64,000 nucleotides of DNA from positions 4,486,501 through 4,550,500 of the forward strand of contig NZ_CP018171.1 of NCBI RefSeq assembly GCF_001889605.1, in the 5' to 3' direction. Below the pieces are notes generated by a model. That model saw only the letters and a list, made by a program, of their open reading frames with translations. It was not told the origin of the DNA and ran no database searches. The translations under genes were made by a program, and so were the position numbers. Shown here one piece after another: positions 1-8,424 of the stretch. The DNA is from Aquibium oceanicum. GTDB taxonomy: Bacteria; Pseudomonadota; Alphaproteobacteria; Rhizobiales; Rhizobiaceae. Within the stretch, counting starts at the first letter, position 1; each line of letters starts with the position of its first letter.

Positions 1-783
1 GAAAGGTGCGTTGCCGCCGAGCTCCATCGACGAGTGTACGACGCGGTCCGCGGCCTTGCGCAGAAGGATGCGTCCGACCTCGGTCGAACCGGTGAAAGAC
101 AGTTTGCGCACCCTGTCGTCTTCCAGCATGGAATCGACGACCTGCGAGGTCGTCGAGGAGGTGATGACGTTCACCACGCCATCCGGCACGCCTGCTTCAT
201 GGAGAAGCGCCGCGATCGCATAGGCGGTAAGCGGTGTCTCGGTCGCGGGCTTCAGCACGCAGGTGCAGCCTGCCGCCAGCGCGGGGGCGATCTTGCGCGT
301 TGCCATTGCCGCCGGGAAATTCCAGGGTGTGATGAGCAACGAGACGCCGATCGGCTGATGCATTACCAGTATCCGATTTGACCCGGACGGCGCCGTCGAC
401 AAGTGCCCGTCGATCCGCACCGCTTCCTCGGAGAACCAGCGGAAGAACTCCGCGGCATAGGTGACCTCGCCGCGGGCATCGCGCAAAGCCTTGCCGTTCT
501 CCAGCGAGATAAGGCGCGCCAGCGGCTCCACATCGCGGACGATCAGCTCGAATGCGCGGCGCAGGATTTCGGCGCGCTTGCGCGGCGGTGTGGCGGCCCA
601 GGCGGCGGCTGCGCCCGAAGCGGCATCGACTGCGGCGCGCGCATCATCCACACCTGCGTCCTCGACCTGACCGAGCACGCTTCCGTCGGACGGGTTCATC
701 ACGGGGATGCGCCTGTCGCGACTGCCCTTAGTCCATGCTCCGCCAATGAACAGGCGGCCCTCGTATGAGGCTGGCTGCGTCAT
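1..783 (-). CDS. NAD(P)-dependent aldehyde dehydrogenase, succinate-semialdehyde dehydrogenase-like (truncated by window edge)
   Basis: About 261 N-terminal residues are present and the gene runs off the left end. I translated it by hand: it starts at ATG 783 (MTQPASYEG) and stays open to base 1. It shows the cofactor-domain motif TPWNFP, then LKPATE, SFTGSTEVG, and ends at ELGGNAPF, whose Glu (about residue 254) is the general base of the family. ELGGNAPF is typical of GabD-type succinate-semialdehyde dehydrogenases; the catalytic Cys lies beyond the window. It follows the aminotransferase gene by 28 bases on the same strand, so the pair plausibly converts an amine or omega-amino acid to a semialdehyde and then an acid. 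The exact aldehyde is not decided by the sequence. Confidence 0.9.
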   Translation of the reverse strand, partial: MTQPASYEGRLFIGGAWTKGSRDRRIPVMNPSDGSVLGQVEDAGVDDARAAVDAASGAAAAWAATPPRKRAEILRRAFELIVRDVEPLARLISLENGKALRDARGEVTYAAEFFRWFSEEAVRIDGHLSTAPSGSNRILVMHQPIGVSLLITPWNFPAAMATRKIAPALAAGCTCVLKPATETPLTAYAIAALLHEAGVPDGVVNVITSSTTSQVVDSMLEDDRVRKLSFTGSTEVGRILLRKAADRVVHSSMELGGNAPF

Positions 784-811
784 GATGTTCTCTCTGTCTT
801 TATCCGATCGC

Positions 812-2206
812 TCAGGCGAAGTTCTCGCGGGACCACGTGTACGTGTCGTCGAGCGTAAGTCTGAAGCGCTTGAGCACCTCGTCGACCTGCTCCGCGTTGA
901 TGATCAGTGGCGGGCACAGTGCGATGCTGTCCTGCACGGCGCGCACGATCAGCCCATGGCCATGGCCGCGCTCGAAGAATGCAGCCCCCACCTTGCCGAG
1001 CGGATCGAACGCGCGCTTGGTCGCGGGATCTGCGACCAACTCGACGGCGGCTATGAGGCCGACGCCCCTGACTTCGCCAACCATCGGGTGGCCGCGCAGT
1101 TCGCCAAGGCCCGCCTGCAAACGCTCGCCCATGGCAGCCGCGTTCGCAACCAGCCCGTCTTCCTCGATGATGCGAATGTTCTCGAGCGCTACGGCAGTGG
1201 CGACGGGATGGCCGCTGGTGGTGAACCCGTGTCCGAAATTGCCCAGCCTGTCGCTGTTGTCGGCGATGCCTGCATAGAGCTCGTCGCTGATTACGATCGC
1301 CGATAGCGGCAGGTAAGATGAGGTGATCTGCTTGGACAGGACCAGCATGTCGGGCTTGATATCGAAAAGCTCGCAGCCAAACATCCGGCCTGTTCGTCCG
1401 AAACCTGTGATCACTTCGTCCGCGATGATCAGGATGTCGTACTTTCGGCATACGGCCTGCACCTTCTGCCAATAGGTCCGCGGCGGAACCAGGACACCAC
1501 CGGCTCCCATCACAGGCTCGCCAATGAAGGCCGCTATCGTCTCGGGCCCTTCCGCCAATATGAGTTGCTCGAGCTGGCCGGCCAGCCGGCTGGCGAACTC
1601 CTCCTCGCTCTCCCCTTCCCATGCATGGCGATAATGATGCGGGCAGGCGGTGTGCAGAAAGTTGGGGAGCGGAAGGTCGAAGTCGCGGTGGTTCCAGGGC
1701 AGGCCAGTCATGCTGCCCGACGCGACGGTGATGCCGTGATAGCCGCGGATGCGCGATATGATCTTCTTCTTCTGCGGCCGCCCGCGGGCGTTGTTGAAAT
1801 ACCAGAGCAGCTTGACGACCGTGTCGTTCGCTTCCGACCCGGAGTTTGCGAAGAACACGCGGTTCAGTCCGGCGGGAGCGAGGCTCGCGATCTTCTCGGC
1901 CAGATCGATAGCCGGGTTGTTCGCCTTGTGCGAGAAGGAGTGATAGTAGGGAAGCCGCCGCATCTGAGCAGCCGCCGCCTCGACCAGCCGCTCCTCACCG
2001 AACCCGACAGCCACGCTCCAAAGCCCCGCCAGGCCCTCGATGTATTCGTTGCCCTGGTCGTCGCGGACGTAGATCCCCTTGCCGCTTTCGATGACCGTGG
2101 GACCCCGTCGCTCGTGGGCGCGGGCATTTGTGTAGGGGTGAAGCGCGTAGGTCTTGTCGCGCGCGTGCGGGGAATTCGGGAGCGCTGCGGGGTCTGCGGA
2201 TGACAT
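812..2206 (-). CDS. Class III PLP-dependent aminotransferase (omega-amino acid/putrescine:pyruvate type)
   Basis: A 464-residue fold-type I aminotransferase that moves an amino group from an omega-amino acid or diamine to a keto acid acceptor. Family signatures are NSGSEAND, RGYHG, the PLP-binding region IIADEVITGFGRTG, and LVLSKQIT with the Schiff-base Lys. It resembles the SpuC/omega-amino acid:pyruvate group more than GABA:2-oxoglutarate GabT, but the substrate is inferred. I chose ATG 2206 because GAGGAG sits seven bases upstream; the frame stays open to 2257 without a better site. It lies directly upstream of the aldehyde dehydrogenase and downstream of a GntR regulator, which is the usual arrangement for amine or GABA-like catabolism. 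Confidence 0.9.
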   Translation of the reverse strand: MSSADPAALPNSPHARDKTYALHPYTNARAHERRGPTVIESGKGIYVRDDQGNEYIEGLAGLWSVAVGFGEERLVEAAAAQMRRLPYYHSFSHKANNPAIDLAEKIASLAPAGLNRVFFANSGSEANDTVVKLLWYFNNARGRPQKKKIISRIRGYHGITVASGSMTGLPWNHRDFDLPLPNFLHTACPHHYRHAWEGESEEEFASRLAGQLEQLILAEGPETIAAFIGEPVMGAGGVLVPPRTYWQKVQAVCRKYDILIIADEVITGFGRTGRMFGCELFDIKPDMLVLSKQITSSYLPLSAIVISDELYAGIADNSDRLGNFGHGFTTSGHPVATAVALENIRIIEEDGLVANAAAMGERLQAGLGELRGHPMVGEVRGVGLIAAVELVADPATKRAFDPLGKVGAAFFERGHGHGLIVRAVQDSIALCPPLIINAEQVDEVLKRFRLTLDDTYTWSRENFA

Positions 2207-2267
2207 GCTGCTCTCCTCGAGGCAGGCGAAACATGAAGGGCTACATTCGCTCACCAAAAAGGAAAAA

Positions 2268-2290
2268 TGTCAATTATTTTGTTTAATTAT
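2268..2290 (-). promoter_or_regulatory. Candidate promoter/operator of the aminotransferase operon
   Basis: The 130-base gap between the GntR gene and the aminotransferase has a sharp AT-rich patch. On the minus strand it holds TTGACA (2273-2268) and an inverted repeat AATTA-N7-TAATT (2272-2288). It is a plausible operator for the GntR protein just upstream. No clear -10 box is seen, so this is tentative. Confidence 0.35.
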
Positions 2291-2336
2291 CAATGACGCG
2301 TCCCAGCGTACACCAGTGCCAACCGCGATTCGATGC

Positions 2337-3083
2337 TCACGGGTTGTCAGGCGTATGCGAGCCGACTGATTCCTCCAGCGGTGCAAGATGCGCCTCGACC
2401 ACACGGACGATCTCGGCGATGTCGCGACGACGGATTGCCTCCATCGTCAGGGTGTGCATACGCGCCACGTCGTCGACGTCCTCGATATCGGCGAAATACT
2501 GCCGCATGCTGATGAACAGGTGCTCAAGGATCTGGTGCTGGTAGAGCGCTAGCGCGGCACTGCGCGCGGCCCTGCCGATCGCGTAATGGAACAGCTGGTC
2601 GAAACGCAGGCGCAGCGCGAGATCGCCGTTGCGGTTGTCCAGCAATCCGTCGATGCAAGCCTGCATCGCAGCGAAGTCCTCGGCCGTCGCGCGTTGCGCG
2701 GCGAGCAGACAGAGCTGAATCTCGATCGGTTTGCGCGCCTCGACGACATCGCGGACGCCCAAATGCTGCAGCGGCGCCGTGACTGCCAGGATGTCGTCGG
2801 GGATGCGGTTGGAGCCGACCGTCAGGCCACCGTTTATGCCGCGCTGGGTGCGGACTATGTTGGCCGACGAGAGCACCTTGAGTGCTTCGCCAACCACCGG
2901 CTTGCTGACATTCATCAGCTTCGCCAGCACATCGATATTGGGCAGCCGCTCCTCGGGCTGGAAAGCGCCAGAGAGGATGGCGTAGGTAATCTGCGTGACG
3001 ACTTCCTGATGCGCGCGTGGGCCGATGATGGGGTGGAAATGCCATCTGGCCGCAGAGTCTGCAGGTTGATTTTCAGCCATCAT
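2337..3083 (-). CDS. GntR-family transcriptional regulator, FadR/FCD type
   Basis: A 248-residue repressor or activator with an N-terminal winged helix (about residues 25-95: an ITYAILSGAFQPEERLP-type start, a VSKPVVGEALKVL recognition helix and a GGLTVG wing). An all-helical FCD ligand-binding domain follows (RKPIEIQLCLLAA, then a helix rich in metal-type His/Asp). FCD regulators usually sense small organic acids. The track frame opens further upstream, but ATG 3083 (MMAENQP; ATG 3080 is equally possible) begins the conserved part. It is co-oriented with and directly upstream of the aminotransferase and aldehyde dehydrogenase genes, so it probably controls them and itself. The ligand is unknown. 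Confidence 0.88.
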   Translation of the reverse strand: MMAENQPADSAARWHFHPIIGPRAHQEVVTQITYAILSGAFQPEERLPNIDVLAKLMNVSKPVVGEALKVLSSANIVRTQRGINGGLTVGSNRIPDDILAVTAPLQHLGVRDVVEARKPIEIQLCLLAAQRATAEDFAAMQACIDGLLDNRNGDLALRLRFDQLFHYAIGRAARSAALALYQHQILEHLFISMRQYFADIEDVDDVARMHTLTMEAIRRRDIAEIVRVVEAHLAPLEESVGSHTPDNP

Positions 3084-3154
3084 TATCGTCGCGGCGCCAA
3101 GTGAACTATGTGCGTCAACTACACCACGGCCTGGAAAAATCAAAATCCAAGGTG

Positions 3155-3164
3155 ATTGTCCAAT
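3155..3164. promoter_or_regulatory. Short inverted repeat upstream of the GntR gene
   Basis: ATTG-TC-CAAT lies about 70 bases upstream of the GntR start, in an AT-richer pocket between the regulator and the deacetylase-like gene. GntR/FadR operators are short palindromes, so autoregulation is possible. The site is short and could occur by chance. Confidence 0.25.
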
Positions 3165-3200
3165 AGAGCCGCTCCCCTCGCGCGGCAAAGCCGATCCAGC

Positions 3201-4313
3201 CTAAAGTCCGAAGAGACCGGCCATGTCGTCGATTTGTTTGCATTGATACTGGCGAAATCCGTCGTTCGGCTGCTGGTGTGTCAGGCGCGCCAGCAAGGGA
3301 TCGCCTGCGTCGATGTTGGAGCCGGCAAGCGTCTGCACCACGGCATGGCCGCAGAAAGGTACATGAACCTCCGAGTAGCCTCCCTCGTGCACGAAAACGG
3401 CCTTGCCGCCGCAAAGCTTGTCAGCCACATCCAGGGCCATGGCCGCCATCCGCCGGAAGGTGTCGGACGTCGCGATCATGCGCGACAGGGGGTCCACTCC
3501 GGAGGCGTCGAAGCCGCAGGCCACGACGATCGCGTCGGGTTTGAAGCGCTCGAGAGCGGGGAGCACGATGCGATTCATCGCGTGGATGTATGCGTCGTGG
3601 CCGCTGCCGGGAAGCAAGGGTACGTTGATGTTGTAGCCCTCGCCCGCCTGAGCGCCGCACGATTCCGCGGCACCGCTGTTTGCCGGATAGTTGTTCTCCT
3701 GGTGCAGCGAGATGGTGAGAACGTCGCCTCGCCCGTAGAAGATGTGCTCGGTGCCGTTGCCGTGGTGCACGTCCCAGTCGACCACCGCGATACGAGACGC
3801 CGTCTTCTCCGCCAGCGCCGCCTCGATGGCGATCGCGATGTTGGCAAGCAGGCAGTAGCCCATCGGCTCCGAGGGCAGGCAATGGTGCCCCGGCGGGCGG
3901 CACAGCGCATAGGCGTTGCGGTACGTTCCTTTGAGGACGTCGCGCAGAGCCTGCGTCGCCATTCCCGCGGAAAGCGCGGTCATCTCGTAGCCGCCCTGGC
4001 TGAACGGCGTCCGCACTCCAAGTTCTCCGCCGCTGGCGTCGCTCAGCGCCTTAAACTTCGCGAGATAGTCGGCGGGATGGACACGCCGCAGTTCCTCTTC
4101 GGTCGCCGTCCGTCCCGTGACCATCGTGAGCTCATCGGCCAGACCCGTCCGCAGGAGCAGGTTGAGAAACCGCCGCTTGCTCTCCGGCGTTTCGGGGAGA
4201 CCGCCGTTTACGACTGGCTGGACGTTGCCCTGCACCGGCAGAATGAAGGCGTAGTTGCCGCCAGAATGCCAGAAGCAGTGCTCATTCCAGTAGAACGCAG
4301 TGGACGCGGTCAT
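3201..4313 (-). CDS. Class II histone deacetylase / acetylpolyamine amidohydrolase-family metallohydrolase
   Basis: A 370-residue zinc amidohydrolase that removes acyl groups from amines. All active-site residues of the arginase/deacetylase fold are visible: the His pair in RPPGHH (H143, H144), zinc ligands in VVDWDVHHGNG (D181, H183), the third ligand in GFDASGVDPL (D269), and the transition-state Tyr in EGGY (Y313). Bacterial members act on acetylated polyamines or other acyl-amines rather than histones. It is the last gene of the 9603-3201 operon, 75 bases after the HMG-CoA-lyase-family gene. The omega-aminotransferase module lies just downstream. An acyl-amine substrate that yields an acid for the CoA pathway and an amine for the transaminase is an attractive but unproven reading. 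Confidence 0.88.
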   Translation of the reverse strand: MTASTAFYWNEHCFWHSGGNYAFILPVQGNVQPVVNGGLPETPESKRRFLNLLLRTGLADELTMVTGRTATEEELRRVHPADYLAKFKALSDASGGELGVRTPFSQGGYEMTALSAGMATQALRDVLKGTYRNAYALCRPPGHHCLPSEPMGYCLLANIAIAIEAALAEKTASRIAVVDWDVHHGNGTEHIFYGRGDVLTISLHQENNYPANSGAAESCGAQAGEGYNINVPLLPGSGHDAYIHAMNRIVLPALERFKPDAIVVACGFDASGVDPLSRMIATSDTFRRMAAMALDVADKLCGGKAVFVHEGGYSEVHVPFCGHAVVQTLAGSNIDAGDPLLARLTHQQPNDGFRQYQCKQIDDMAGLFGL

Positions 4314-4388
4314 TCTTCATGCCTCCAGCAATCGGCGCAAAGCGGTGGCGCCTGTCAGATGTCTGCCCGGGTCAAGGCCAACCAGCAG

Positions 4389-5300
4389 TCAGGCAGCCTT
4401 GCGCAGCGGCAGCCCAGCCTTTGCGACGGCTCCGGTGAAGGACTCGCCCGGAAGCCAGCTCTGAACACTGCGGCGCACGTCGATCAGCGCCTCGAGGTCG
4501 ATGCCGGTCTCGAACCCCATCTCGTGGACGAGGAAGACGGTATCCTCGAGGTTGATGTTGCCAGTCGCGCCAGGCGCGAAGGGACACCCGCCAAGTCCTC
4601 CGAGCGACGCATCGAGCCGCGTGACGCCCTGGTCGATCGCGGCAGCCGCATTGGCCAGGCCGAGACCACGCGTGTCGTGGAAATGGCAAAGCAGCGGCAC
4701 GTCTCCGGCGAGGCCCATGACGTCCTTGACCAGCCCCGCGACCTGCCTCGGATTGGCGTAGCCGACGGTGTCAGCAAGCGAGATCTCCTGAGCGCCTAGA
4801 GAGAGCAACTCCTCGGCGATGCGCAACACATCGCTTTCGGGAACCCTGCCGGTTATCGAACAACCGAACGATGTGGCGATTCCCACGCTAAGCTCGGTCG
4901 TTGCCCCAAGTTCGTCACGCAGGCGGACGATCTCGCCGAACTCGGCTACGGCATCTGCAGTGGAACGCCCGACGTTTGAAAGGCTGTGCGCATTGCTCGC
5001 GGAGACCACATAGTTGAGCTTCGGCGCCTTGAGCGCGAACCCTCTTTCGGCGCCCGTCCGGTTCGGAATGAGGGCCGACACCCCGAAGCCGCCCATGGCC
5101 ATGGCAGCGGGAAGCACCTCCGCTGCGTCGGCGAACTGCGGGAGCAGCCGGGGCGAGGAGAACGACGTCACCTCGATGTCCGGAACGCCCGCAGCGGCGA
5201 CAAGGCGGAACCACTCGATTTTCTTCTCGGTCGGGAGGAAGGCGGAAGCCGCCTGCAACCCGTCCCTCGGCCCGACATCTCTCAGCGAGATCCTGGTCAT
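4389..5300 (-). CDS. Hydroxymethylglutaryl-CoA lyase family enzyme
   Basis: A 303-residue TIM-barrel lyase of the DRE-TIM (HMGL-like) family. It starts with RDVGPRDGLQ, which carries the catalytic Arg and Asp of the barrel. It also shows an FSSPR segment, HFHDTRGLG with the metal-binding His residues, and GLGGCPFAPGATGN with the mobile-loop catalytic Cys. True HMG-CoA lyase splits HMG-CoA into acetoacetate and acetyl-CoA in leucine breakdown. The same family includes (R)-citramalyl-CoA lyase, which gives pyruvate and acetyl-CoA. CoA-transferases and MaoC-type hydratases elsewhere in the regulon keep the second option open. ATG 5300 is eight bases from the stop of the preceding enoyl-CoA hydratase gene. 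Confidence 0.9.
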   Translation of the reverse strand: MTRISLRDVGPRDGLQAASAFLPTEKKIEWFRLVAAAGVPDIEVTSFSSPRLLPQFADAAEVLPAAMAMGGFGVSALIPNRTGAERGFALKAPKLNYVVSASNAHSLSNVGRSTADAVAEFGEIVRLRDELGATTELSVGIATSFGCSITGRVPESDVLRIAEELLSLGAQEISLADTVGYANPRQVAGLVKDVMGLAGDVPLLCHFHDTRGLGLANAAAAIDQGVTRLDASLGGLGGCPFAPGATGNINLEDTVFLVHEMGFETGIDLEALIDVRRSVQSWLPGESFTGAVAKAGLPLRKAA

Positions 5301-5308
5301 TGCCTCAC

Positions 5309-6103
5309 CTATTCGCCCTTGAAATCCGGCCGACGGCGCTCGTTGAAGGCGCGCACGCCCTCATACCGATCCTTCGTATGGACGAGACGGTTGTATGCCT
5401 CGATCTCGAAACCCATCCCGTCCGGCAGGGACATCTCGACCCCACGCCGGATCGCCTGTTTTGCACGCTGCACAGCGAGAGGCGCGTTGCCGGCGATGCG
5501 CGCGGCGGTTTCAAGCGCTGCGTCGAGCAGTTCACCGGCGGGCAAGACCCGGTTAACGAGACCCCAGGCAAGCGCCTCCTGAGCGCTGAAAGGCGATCCA
5601 GTCATGATCAGTTCGTTGGCGCGCTTCTGCCCTACCGCGCGGGACAGCGTCTGCGTGCCGCCACAGCCTGGTATGATGCCGAGCGTGACCTCCGTCAGCG
5701 CGAAACGGGCATCTTGCGAGGCATAGATCACGTCGCACGCGGCGGCGATCTCGCACCCGCCGCCATAGGCGTGGCCGTTGACGGCGGCGATGACCGGGAC
5801 CGGACATTCGAGCAAAGCGCGCATCATCTTCTCGAAGACGATATGCTGAGCCTGCCAGGCGCCGTCGTCCATGGTCGCCCGCTCCTTCAGGTCGCCGCCG
5901 ACGCAGAAGGCACGGTCGCCGCTCCCCGTGAGGACGATGCATCGTATGTCGTCTCCGCCGCCCGACGCCTCGTCGAACAGCCGCAGAATGTCGTGGCCCA
6001 GCGCCGTGTTGACGGCGTTGAGAACCTCGGAGCGCTTGAGGCGCGCCAGCATGACTTTCGGCTTTGGAAACCCGATCTCGAGGATGTCGGAACCGGCAAA
6101 CAT
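5309..6103 (-). CDS. Enoyl-CoA hydratase/isomerase (crotonase family), both catalytic Glu present
   Basis: A 264-residue crotonase-fold protein that adds water to, or isomerises, enoyl-CoA thioesters. The oxyanion-hole motif CVGGDLKE is present. So are both catalytic glutamates of classical hydratases: one in YGGGCEIA and one in LTEVTLGIIPGCGGTQ. A real hydratase activity is therefore expected. The ATG overlaps the stop of the Ldh-type dehydrogenase gene by one base (TGATG). It sits between that gene and the HMG-CoA-lyase-family gene, which fits hydration of an unsaturated acyl-CoA before C-C cleavage. Confidence 0.9.
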   Translation of the reverse strand: MFAGSDILEIGFPKPKVMLARLKRSEVLNAVNTALGHDILRLFDEASGGGDDIRCIVLTGSGDRAFCVGGDLKERATMDDGAWQAQHIVFEKMMRALLECPVPVIAAVNGHAYGGGCEIAAACDVIYASQDARFALTEVTLGIIPGCGGTQTLSRAVGQKRANELIMTGSPFSAQEALAWGLVNRVLPAGELLDAALETAARIAGNAPLAVQRAKQAIRRGVEMSLPDGMGFEIEAYNRLVHTKDRYEGVRAFNERRRPDFKGE

Positions 6104-7161
6104 CAGATCGCCTCCACGCCCAGCAGCGCGCCCCAGCGACGCAACTCGGCAAGGATGGCGGGCGCCACCGAAACCCCTTCGCGCATCTGCTGCCGACGCA
6201 CGGCGAGCGCGCGGTCCCCGGGCATGCGCACCGCATCCTTGCCACTGGCGACATTGCTTGCGCGGCAGGCCTCGCCCAGCCAGCTCATCTGCCTACTAAA
6301 TCCCTCCGCGCCGCCGAAATGTGCCGGATCGATGACCTGCACGAAGACAGAATTGGCCTCGCCATCCTTGGCCGAGGCGGGGGTGGCGCGACCGTAGCCA
6401 GTCAACGCCGCGGAAAGCGCCTCGATGAGGATTGCGAGCGCGTAGCCCTTGTAGCCCTGCTCGAGCCCGCCCGCGGGCAGTATGGCGCCATCCTCGTCGA
6501 AATAGCTTGCCGGGTCTGCGCTGGCCGTTCCGTCCGGCAGGACGATCCCGGCGACGTCCATCTGCTTGCCGGCCTCGTGGGCGCGATAAAGCGGACCCAT
6601 GGCCGACATCGAAGCGCTCGTATCGATGAGGATCGGGTCGCCGCTTGTGGGGATACCGGCAGCAAGTGGGTTGCAGGAGAAGACGCGGTCGGTGCCGCCA
6701 TGAGGGGCGACAGTGCTCTCCGACGGCGTGCTCGCCATGATGATGACCAATTGGCCCTTTGCCGTAGCCTTCATCAGATACGCCGCCAGGCACGCGATGT
6801 GCTGCGAGCGCGATATGGCGATGGTGCCGGTGCCGTGGCTGCGCGCCATGTCGCTGGCGCGCTCCACGGCCGAAGTGACAACCCACGGACCGGGCAAGAA
6901 GCCGGCATCCCAGTGCTCAACCGCGTTTCCGGCGTTCACGATCCGGATCTCGCCGTCGCGGCTGGTTTCGCCGCTCTGCAACCACTCAAGATTGCTGGAC
7001 ATGCGCTTCAACCCATGTGTGCGGTAGCCCAGAAGTTCGCCCTCGACGAAGACGTCCGCGACAACATTGGCACGGTCCGATGGGAGCCCCGCCGCTTCGA
7101 GGAGACGTGCGCAGCAGGCGCGAAGCGCTTCGGCATCAAAGGTGGACGCATTCTCCTTCAT
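6103..7161 (-). CDS. Ldh-family (malate/L-lactate/sulfolactate type) NAD(P)-dependent oxidoreductase
   Basis: A 352-residue member of the YlbC/ComC/YiaK family, which oxidises 2-hydroxy acids or reduces 2-keto acids and imines with NAD(P). The family core is visible: GYRTHGLKRM near residue 50, SQHIACLAAYL with the catalytic His, FSCNPLAAGIP, and an EQGYKGYALAILIEAL segment before the C-terminal helices. I start it at ATG 7161 (MKENAS) behind GGGAGA. The frame extends upstream to 7242, but that part overlaps the acyl-CoA dehydrogenase gene and is unconserved-looking. In this operon it probably handles a hydroxy- or keto-acid intermediate. The substrate cannot be read from sequence. Confidence 0.87.
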   Translation of the reverse strand: MKENASTFDAEALRACCARLLEAAGLPSDRANVVADVFVEGELLGYRTHGLKRMSSNLEWLQSGETSRDGEIRIVNAGNAVEHWDAGFLPGPWVVTSAVERASDMARSHGTGTIAISRSQHIACLAAYLMKATAKGQLVIIMASTPSESTVAPHGGTDRVFSCNPLAAGIPTSGDPILIDTSASMSAMGPLYRAHEAGKQMDVAGIVLPDGTASADPASYFDEDGAILPAGGLEQGYKGYALAILIEALSAALTGYGRATPASAKDGEANSVFVQVIDPAHFGGAEGFSRQMSWLGEACRASNVASGKDAVRMPGDRALAVRRQQMREGVSVAPAILAELRRWGALLGVEAI

Positions 7162-7213
7162 ACCGTCTCCCTTGCACGGCGATGCCGGCCGGCGTGCATC
7201 CGCAGCGCCCTGG

Positions 7214-8395
7214 TCAATATGACCTCGGCAGGCCCAGCGCATGCTGCGCTACATGGCTGAGGATCAGATTGGTCGATACCGGCGCCGTCCTGTACAGGCG
7301 GGCCTCGCGCCACTTTCTCTCGACATCATAGTCGCGGGCAAAGGCGAAGCCGCCGAATGTCTGGAATGTTGTGTCGGCCGCGTCCCATGTCGCTTCCGAC
7401 GCAAGCAGGACGGCCATATTGGCTTCCGCGCCGCAGGGCTGGCCCGCCTCGAACAGCGCCATCGCACGCTCAACCATGAGCGCGGCAGCTTCCAGACTGA
7501 CGTGAACCTTCGCAAGCGGGAACTGGATGCCCTGATTCTGACCTATCGGACGGCCAAAGACCTTTCTTTCACTGGCATAGGAAACGCCCTTTCCCAACAG
7601 CCAGCGCCCGTCGCCGATGCACTCGGATGCGATGAGTATGCGCTCGGCATTCATGCTGTCGAGGATATAGCGGAAACCCTTGCCCTCCTCGCCGACAAGG
7701 CTGGCTGCCGGGATACGCAGATCGTCGAAGAAGATCTCGGTTGTGTTGTGGTTGACCATCGTCTTGATCGGACGGATCTCCATTCCCTTGCCGATCGCGG
7801 CGCGCATGTCGATAAGGAACACCGACAGGCCCTCGGTACGTTTCGTGACCTGATCGAGCGGCGTGGTGCGGGCAAGCAGCAGGATGTAGTCCGAAAAGAG
7901 TGCCCGCGAAGTCCACACCTTTTGCCCGCGGATCACATAGGAATCTCCCTCGCGAACGGCCATAGTCCGCAGCTGAGTGGTGTCAGAACCCGTCGTGGGC
8001 TCGCTGATGCCGAATGCCTGCAGTCGAAGTTCGCCGGCCGCGATACCAGGCAGCACAGCCCGCCGCTGCTCCTCGCTGCCATGGCGCAGCAATGTGCCCA
8101 TAATGTACATCTGCGCATGCGCACAGTTTGCCGAGCAGCCGCTCAGATTGATCTCCTGGAGGATCGCCGCCGCTGCGCCGAGCGGCAAACCCGAACCGCC
8201 GAATTCCTCCGGAATCAGCACCGACAGGAAGCCAGCCTCGGTGAGAGCCTGCACGAAGGCTTCCGGATAGGCTCCACGCTCGTCGAGATCACGCCAGTAG
8301 TCCCCCGGGAACTTCTCGCAGATGCGCCGTACGGAATCGCGAATTTCCGGGTAGTCGGAGGCCATGCTTGCGGCAGCGTTGGCAGGTACGTTCAT
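7214..8395 (-). CDS. Acyl-CoA dehydrogenase
   Basis: A 393-residue flavoprotein introducing a double bond between C2 and C3 of an acyl-CoA and passing electrons to ETF. Domains follow the family order. There is an N-terminal helical domain ending at LPLGAAAAILQEINLSG, and a middle beta domain with LQAFGISEPTTGSDTTQL and VRGQKVWTSRA-like flavin contacts. A C-terminal helical domain follows, with ILDSMNAERILIASE and YDVERKWREARLYR. ATG 8395 (MNVPANAA) is the best start; its gene overlap with the upstream CoA-transferase stop at 8425 is avoided by 29 bases. It supplies the enoyl-CoA for the hydratases of the operon. Confidence 0.9.
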   Translation of the reverse strand: MNVPANAAASMASDYPEIRDSVRRICEKFPGDYWRDLDERGAYPEAFVQALTEAGFLSVLIPEEFGGSGLPLGAAAAILQEINLSGCSANCAHAQMYIMGTLLRHGSEEQRRAVLPGIAAGELRLQAFGISEPTTGSDTTQLRTMAVREGDSYVIRGQKVWTSRALFSDYILLLARTTPLDQVTKRTEGLSVFLIDMRAAIGKGMEIRPIKTMVNHNTTEIFFDDLRIPAASLVGEEGKGFRYILDSMNAERILIASECIGDGRWLLGKGVSYASERKVFGRPIGQNQGIQFPLAKVHVSLEAAALMVERAMALFEAGQPCGAEANMAVLLASEATWDAADTTFQTFGGFAFARDYDVERKWREARLYRTAPVSTNLILSHVAQHALGLPRSY

Positions 8396-8424
8396 AAGGC
8401 AATCGATCCGACTTCTGTGTGTCG

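Noticed and set aside
3201-4313. Reading the deacetylase-like gene as a true histone deacetylase
   Set aside because: Bacteria lack the substrate, and the metal-site pattern is shared with acetylpolyamine amidohydrolases; an acyl-amine hydrolase is the supported reading.
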